Positions 24,560 through 27,907 of a DNA stretch of 27,907 bases are shown one piece after another (the stretch's first letter is position 1; each line of letters starts with the position of its first letter). Made by a program: the position numbers and the translations under genes. The notes under the pieces were generated by a model, which worked only from the letters and a program-made list of their open reading frames with translations, made no database searches and was not told the DNA's origin. The DNA comes from Candidatus Aminicenantota bacterium (GTDB taxonomy: Bacteria; Acidobacteriota; Aminicenantia; Aminicenantales; JAFGBC01): NCBI GenBank assembly GCA_016933355.1, contig JAFGBC010000211.1:1-27907 (forward strand). Direction: 5' to 3'.

Positions 24560-25105
24560 ATGTCACGAGTCGGAAACCTAGTCATTCAATTGCCGCCGGA
24601 CGTCACGGTCACGATCGGTCCGGGCGCCGTCGAGTTTCAGGGGCCGAAGGGCCGCCTGGCGACGCCGCTCCGGCCGGGCGTCACGGCCGTCCTCGAGAAC
24701 CGGACGCTCAAGTTCGTCCGCCGCGACGACAGCAAGGAGCAGAAGGCCCTTCACGGCCTGTGCCGGACGCTGGCCGCCAACGCCGTCGTCGGCGTCACGT
24801 CCGGCTACCAGAAGCAGCTCGAGATCTTCGGCGTCGGCTACCGGGCCAAGATCGAGAAGGACAAGCTCGAGCTCAGCCTGGGCTACTCCCGGCCCGTCGT
24901 CTACCCGATCCCGGCCGGCATCGAGATCGTCTGCGAGAAGCCGACCCTCGTCCTGGTCAAGGGCATCGACAAGCAGAAGGTCGGCCAGGTCGCCCAGGAG
25001 ATCAAGAACTTCCGGCGGCCGGACGTCTACAAGCTCAAGGGCGTCCGCCATGCCGGCGAGAAGCTCATCAAGAAGGAACGGAAAGCGGGGGTGGCCGGTG
25101 CTTAA
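24560..25105 (+). CDS. rplF: Large-subunit ribosomal protein L6
   Basis: L6 lies near the stalk base and factor-binding site. The 181-residue product has two tandem similar domains, with MSRVGNLVIQLPPDV, GPKGRLATPL, and the C-terminal RRPDVYKLKGVRHAGEKLIKKERKAG signature region split across the last 40 residues. AGAGGA precedes the ATG. The last eight bases overlap the start of rplR. Confidence 0.97.
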   Translation: MSRVGNLVIQLPPDVTVTIGPGAVEFQGPKGRLATPLRPGVTAVLENRTLKFVRRDDSKEQKALHGLCRTLAANAVVGVTSGYQKQLEIFGVGYRAKIEKDKLELSLGYSRPVVYPIPAGIEIVCEKPTLVLVKGIDKQKVGQVAQEIKNFRRPDVYKLKGVRHAGEKLIKKERKAGVAGA

Positions 25106-25472
25106 GGACAAGTCGAAACTCAAGGCCGAGACGAAGGTCCGCATCCGCAAGCGGATCCGCAAGAAGGTCAGCGGCGATGCGGACCGGCCCCGCGTCCACG
25201 TCTTCAAGAGCAACGCCTACGTCTACGCGCAGGCCGTCGACGACGGCCGCCGGGCCGTCCTGGCCGCGGCCTCCTCGCTCGAGAAGACCTTCCAGGCCAA
25301 GGCCAAGAATACCAAGAATCGGGAGGCCTGCGGCGTCCTGGGCGAGCTCCTGGCCCAGCGCCTGCTGGCCAAGAACATCAAGACGGTCGTCTTCGACCGG
25401 GGGCGATATCCCTACCACGGCCGGGTCAAGGCCCTGGCCGAAGGCATGCGCAAGGGCGGCCTGGTCTTCTGA
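25098..25472 (+). CDS. rplR: Large-subunit ribosomal protein L18
   Basis: L18 carries 5S rRNA into the 50S subunit with L5. The 124-residue product has a basic N-terminal tail, then KVSGDADRPRVHVFKSNAYVYAQ and FDRGRYPYHGRVKALAEGMRKGGL. GTG 25098 gives the normal length and follows a GGGGGTGG element; the in-frame ATG at 25050 would add 16 residues inside rplF and is less likely. Overlap with rplF implies coupling. Confidence 0.95.
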   Translation: MLKDKSKLKAETKVRIRKRIRKKVSGDADRPRVHVFKSNAYVYAQAVDDGRRAVLAAASSLEKTFQAKAKNTKNREACGVLGELLAQRLLAKNIKTVVFDRGRYPYHGRVKALAEGMRKGGLVF

Positions 25473-25501
25473 CCGGCTCGTCCGCGAATCGAGGAGGCAG
25501 A

Positions 25502-26023
25502 GTGGCATACCCAAATCCGAGACGAGGCGCCGTCAATGAGCAGGATCTCGAGTTCAAGGACCAGGTCATCAATATCCGCCGCGTGACCAAGGTCGTCAAG
25601 GGCGGCAAGAACCTGAGCTTCTCGGCCCTGGTCGCCGTCGGCAACGAGAAGGGCCAGGTCGGGATCGGCAAGGGCAAGGCCCGCGAGGTGCCGATGGCCA
25701 TCTCCAAGGCCGTCCAGGACGCCAAGAAGAAGATGATCACCGTCCCGCTCCATGAGACGACCATCCCCCATCTCATCCGGGGAGCCCACGGGGCCGGCGT
25801 CGTCATCCTGCGGCCCGCTTCCAAGGGCACGGGCGTCATCGCCGGGGGCGCAGTCCGGGTCATCATGGAGCTGGCCGGGATTAAGGACATCCTGACCAAG
25901 TCCATCCGCTCCGGCAACCCGATCAGCGTCGCCAACGCGACCATGGACGCCCTGCGCCGGCTGACCGACGCCGACAAGGTATCGGGTAAGCGCGGGAAGA
26001 CGAAAGGGACGATATGGCAGTGA
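25502..26023 (+). CDS. rpsE: Small-subunit ribosomal protein S5
   Basis: S5 guards mRNA entry and affects accuracy. The 173-residue product has the double-stranded-RNA-binding-like N-terminal domain with INIRRVTKVVKGGKNLSFSALV and GNEKGQVGIGKGKAREVP, then GTGVIAGGAVRVIMELAGI. It starts at GTG 25502 after GAGGAGG. Its last ten bases overlap rpmD. Confidence 0.97.
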   Translation: MAYPNPRRGAVNEQDLEFKDQVINIRRVTKVVKGGKNLSFSALVAVGNEKGQVGIGKGKAREVPMAISKAVQDAKKKMITVPLHETTIPHLIRGAHGAGVVILRPASKGTGVIAGGAVRVIMELAGIKDILTKSIRSGNPISVANATMDALRRLTDADKVSGKRGKTKGTIWQ

Positions 26024-26250
26024 CAGGAAAGACAACGGCGAAGGCGGGGGCGGCCGCTCCGGCCGGGACCCTCAGGATCCGACTCGTCCGGAGCCTGATC
26101 GGCTACCCCCGGGAGCAGCGGGAGGTCGTCCGGGGGCTGGGCCTGCGCAAGGTTCGCTCCGAGGTCGTCCGGCCCGACACGCCCCAAGTCCGGGGCATGA
26201 TCCGCAAGGTCGTCCATCTCGTGGACGTCGAGCGAGGAGAAGGGCGATGA
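26014..26250 (+). CDS. rpmD: Large-subunit ribosomal protein L30
   Basis: The 78-residue product has the L30 core [27 protein letters not shown] in its middle, and [12 protein letters not shown] near the end. About 18 residues, rich in alanine, threonine and lysine, precede the core, so it is longer than the usual 60 or so. It overlaps rpsE by ten bases and rplO by four. Confidence 0.95.
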   Translation: MAVTGKTTAKAGAAAPAGTLRIRLVRSLIGYPREQREVVRGLGLRKVRSEVVRPDTPQVRGMIRKVVHLVDVERGEGR

Positions 26251-26699
26251 ACCTCAGCAACCTGCGTTCGCCGAAGGGCGCCAAGTCCAAGACGCGGCGG
26301 GTCGGGCGGGGGCCCGGCTCCGGCCGGGGCAAGACGGCCGGCCGCGGCCACAAGGGCCAGCTGTCCGGGGCCGGCTACTCGGCTATGAAGGGGTTCGAGG
26401 GCGGCCAAATGCCGCTCGTCCGGCGCCTGCCCAAGCGCGGCTTCACGAACATCTTCCGGACCGCCTACACCGTCGTCAACCTGGACCGCCTGGACAAGAT
26501 CGCCAAGGACGAGATCGCGCCCAAGGACCTCGTCGAGGCCCGCCTGATCAAGAAAGAGTCCGAGCGGGTCAAGATCCTGGCCCGCGGGCCGTGGACCAAG
26601 CCCATAACCGTCCGCGCCCACGCCTTCTCCGCCTCCGCCCGCAGAAAGATCGAGGCCGCCGGGGGGAAAGCGCTCCTCATTGAGGGCCGCCATGCTTGA
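26247..26699 (+). CDS. rplO: Large-subunit ribosomal protein L15
   Basis: L15 is a late assembly protein of the 50S subunit. The 150-residue product starts [20 protein letters not shown], with the glycine-rich [19 protein letters not shown] segment and [24 protein letters not shown] precedes the ATG at 26247. It overlaps secY by eight bases. Confidence 0.97.
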   Translation: MNLSNLRSPKGAKSKTRRVGRGPGSGRGKTAGRGHKGQLSGAGYSAMKGFEGGQMPLVRRLPKRGFTNIFRTAYTVVNLDRLDKIAKDEIAPKDLVEARLIKKESERVKILARGPWTKPITVRAHAFSASARRKIEAAGGKALLIEGRHA

Positions 26700-27907
26700 C
26701 AGCATCCGTAACATCTTCAGCATTCCCGACCTCCGCAAGCGGGTCCTGTTCACCCTCGCCCTGCTGGCCGTCTACCGGCTCGGCGCCCAGATCCCCAACC
26801 CGGGCATCAGCGCGACGGCCCTGGCCGAGTTCTGGGAGGCCCAGAAGGGGACCATCCTCGGGTTCGTCGACCTGTTCTCGGGACGGAACTTCTCCCAAAT
26901 GACGATCTTCGCGCTGGGGATCATGCCCTACATCAGCTCCTCGATTATCCTCCAGCTCCTCCAGGTCGTCTGGCCCTACCTCGAGCGGCTATCCAAAGAG
27001 GGCGAGATGGGCCGGAAGAAGATCACCCAGTACACCCGGTACGGGACGCTGGTCATCTGCCTGATCCAGGGCGCCGGCATCTCCCTCCTGCTCGAGAGCC
27101 TCAAGTCGCCGGGCGGCGCGTCGATCGTGCCCCACCCCGGCCTGGGCTTCAAGGCGCTGACGGTCCTGACCCTGACGACGGGGACCGTTTTCGTGATGTG
27201 GCTGGGCGAGCAGATCTCGGAGCGGGGAATCGGGAACGGGATTTCCCTGATCATCTTCGCCGGGATCGTCGTCGACCTGCCCCGCGGCCTCCAGAGCTTG
27301 CTGAGCGGGCTGCGCTCGGGGACGATGGACCCCCTCCGTCTCATCTTCCTCGTCGCTCTGATGCTGGTCGTGATCGCCTTCATCGTCTTCGTCGAACGCG
27401 GCCAGCGCCGCATCCCGGTTTCCTACGCCAAGCGCGTCGTCGGCCGCAAGATCTACGGCGGCCAGAGCACCCACCTTCCGCTCCGGGTCAACACGGGCGG
27501 CGTCATCCCGATCATCTTCGCGGCCTCGGTCATCACCATCCCTTCGACGATGGCCTCGATGATCAAGGCCCCCTTCTTCCAGGCCTTCTCCCGCCAATTC
27601 GGGATGGGGATGCCCCTCTACAACCTCCTTTACGTCGCGGCCATCATCTTCTTTACCTATTTCTACATCTCGATTATCTTCAACCCGGTCGACGTCGCGG
27701 ACAACCTCCGCAAGTACGGCGGGTTCATACCGGGCATCCGGCCCGGACGCCGCACGCAGGATTACATCAACCGTATCGTAAACCGTATCACGCTGGTCGG
27801 TGCGCTGTTCCTGGGGGCGGTGGCGATCCTGCCGGGCGTGATGCAGGTGATCCAGAGCGCGGTGTTGGGCCAGGCTGCCGTCAGCCGCAACCCGGCCCTG
27901 GTGATCA
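26692..27907 (+). CDS. secY: Preprotein translocase channel subunit SecY (3' truncated by the window)
   Basis: SecY is the protein-conducting channel of the inner membrane. From ATG 26692 the frame stays open to the window end, giving 405 complete codons of a protein usually about 430-450 long. It begins [22 protein letters not shown], and has the plug/TM2 segment LFSGRNFSQMTIFALGIMPYISSSI, and then QISERGIGNGISLIIFAGI. The cytoplasmic loop has RRIPVSYAKRVVG, and FNPVDVADNLRKYGGFIPGIRPG marks the later loop. Several hydrophobic helices are visible. It overlaps the end of rplO, the normal spc-operon order. Confidence 0.96.
   Translation, partial: MLDSIRNIFSIPDLRKRVLFTLALLAVYRLGAQIPNPGISATALAEFWEAQKGTILGFVDLFSGRNFSQMTIFALGIMPYISSSIILQLLQVVWPYLERLSKEGEMGRKKITQYTRYGTLVICLIQGAGISLLLESLKSPGGASIVPHPGLGFKALTVLTLTTGTVFVMWLGEQISERGIGNGISLIIFAGIVVDLPRGLQSLLSGLRSGTMDPLRLIFLVALMLVVIAFIVFVERGQRRIPVSYAKRVVGRKIYGGQSTHLPLRVNTGGVIPIIFAASVITIPSTMASMIKAPFFQAFSRQFGMGMPLYNLLYVAAIIFFTYFYISIIFNPVDVADNLRKYGGFIPGIRPGRRTQDYINRIVNRITLVGALFLGAVAILPGVMQVIQSAVLGQAAVSRNPALVI

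Overview
The window is a GC-rich bacterial core-translation and transcription locus, read entirely on the + strand. Gene order is the ancestral bacterial one. A tRNA cluster leads into rpmG, secE, nusG, rplKAJL and rpoBC. The str block (rpsL, rpsG, fusA, tuf) follows, and runs straight into the S10 and spc blocks (rpsJ to secY), where the window ends inside secY. The organism looks like a Gram-negative of the Acidobacteriota/Aminicenantes type. The main reason is an eight-cysteine zinc-ribbon-like insertion near the N-terminus of RpoB, with an '[10 protein letters not shown]' entry that I remember from acidobacterial RpoB proteins. RpoB also has a charged insertion where E. coli has its lineage-specific insert, and RpoC has the large trigger-loop insertion typical of many Gram-negative phyla. 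This lineage call is inference from memory and was not checked against a database.

Layout. 1-817: the end of an unrecognised, possibly membrane-anchored protein, then a small secreted LTxxQ (Spy/CpxP-like) protein, translationally coupled. 818-1045: intergenic DNA with a possible terminator, a clear sigma70-type promoter (TTGACA, 17-base spacer, TAGCAT) and two leader hairpins. 1046-1775: tRNA-Thr(UGU), tRNA-Tyr(GUA), tRNA-Gly(UCC), tRNA-Thr(GGU), rpmG, tRNA-Trp(CCA). 1823-13187: secE, nusG, rplK, rplA, rplJ, rplL, rpoB, rpoC. 13188-13316: a second strong promoter (TTGACA, 17-base spacer, TAATAT) and a leader hairpin. 13317-27907: rpsL, rpsG, fusA, tuf, rpsJ, rplC, rplD, rplW, rplB, rpsS, rplV, rpsC, rplP, rpmC, rpsQ, rplN, rplX, rplE, rpsZ (zinc-type S14), rpsH, rplF, rplR, rpsE, rpmD, rplO and secY (partial).

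Most genes overlap by 1-11 bases or sit a few bases apart, so translational coupling is the rule. Together they supply tRNAs, ribosomal proteins, elongation factors, the RNA polymerase core, the NusG coupling factor and two subunits of the Sec channel. The two recognisable promoters share the pattern AGGGATNTTGACA around the -35 box, which suggests coordinated control.

I found no mobile element, CRISPR array or wholly new system. The observations most worth checking are inside housekeeping proteins. EF-Tu has a rewritten and lengthened switch I, with KILTV where RGITI is expected. EF-G has arginine where the conserved domain IV tip histidine is expected. RpoB has the extra zinc-ribbon insertion and altered residues in the rifampicin pocket. 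The tRNA cluster also lacks the tuf gene that usually follows tRNA-Thr(GGU) in this arrangement.
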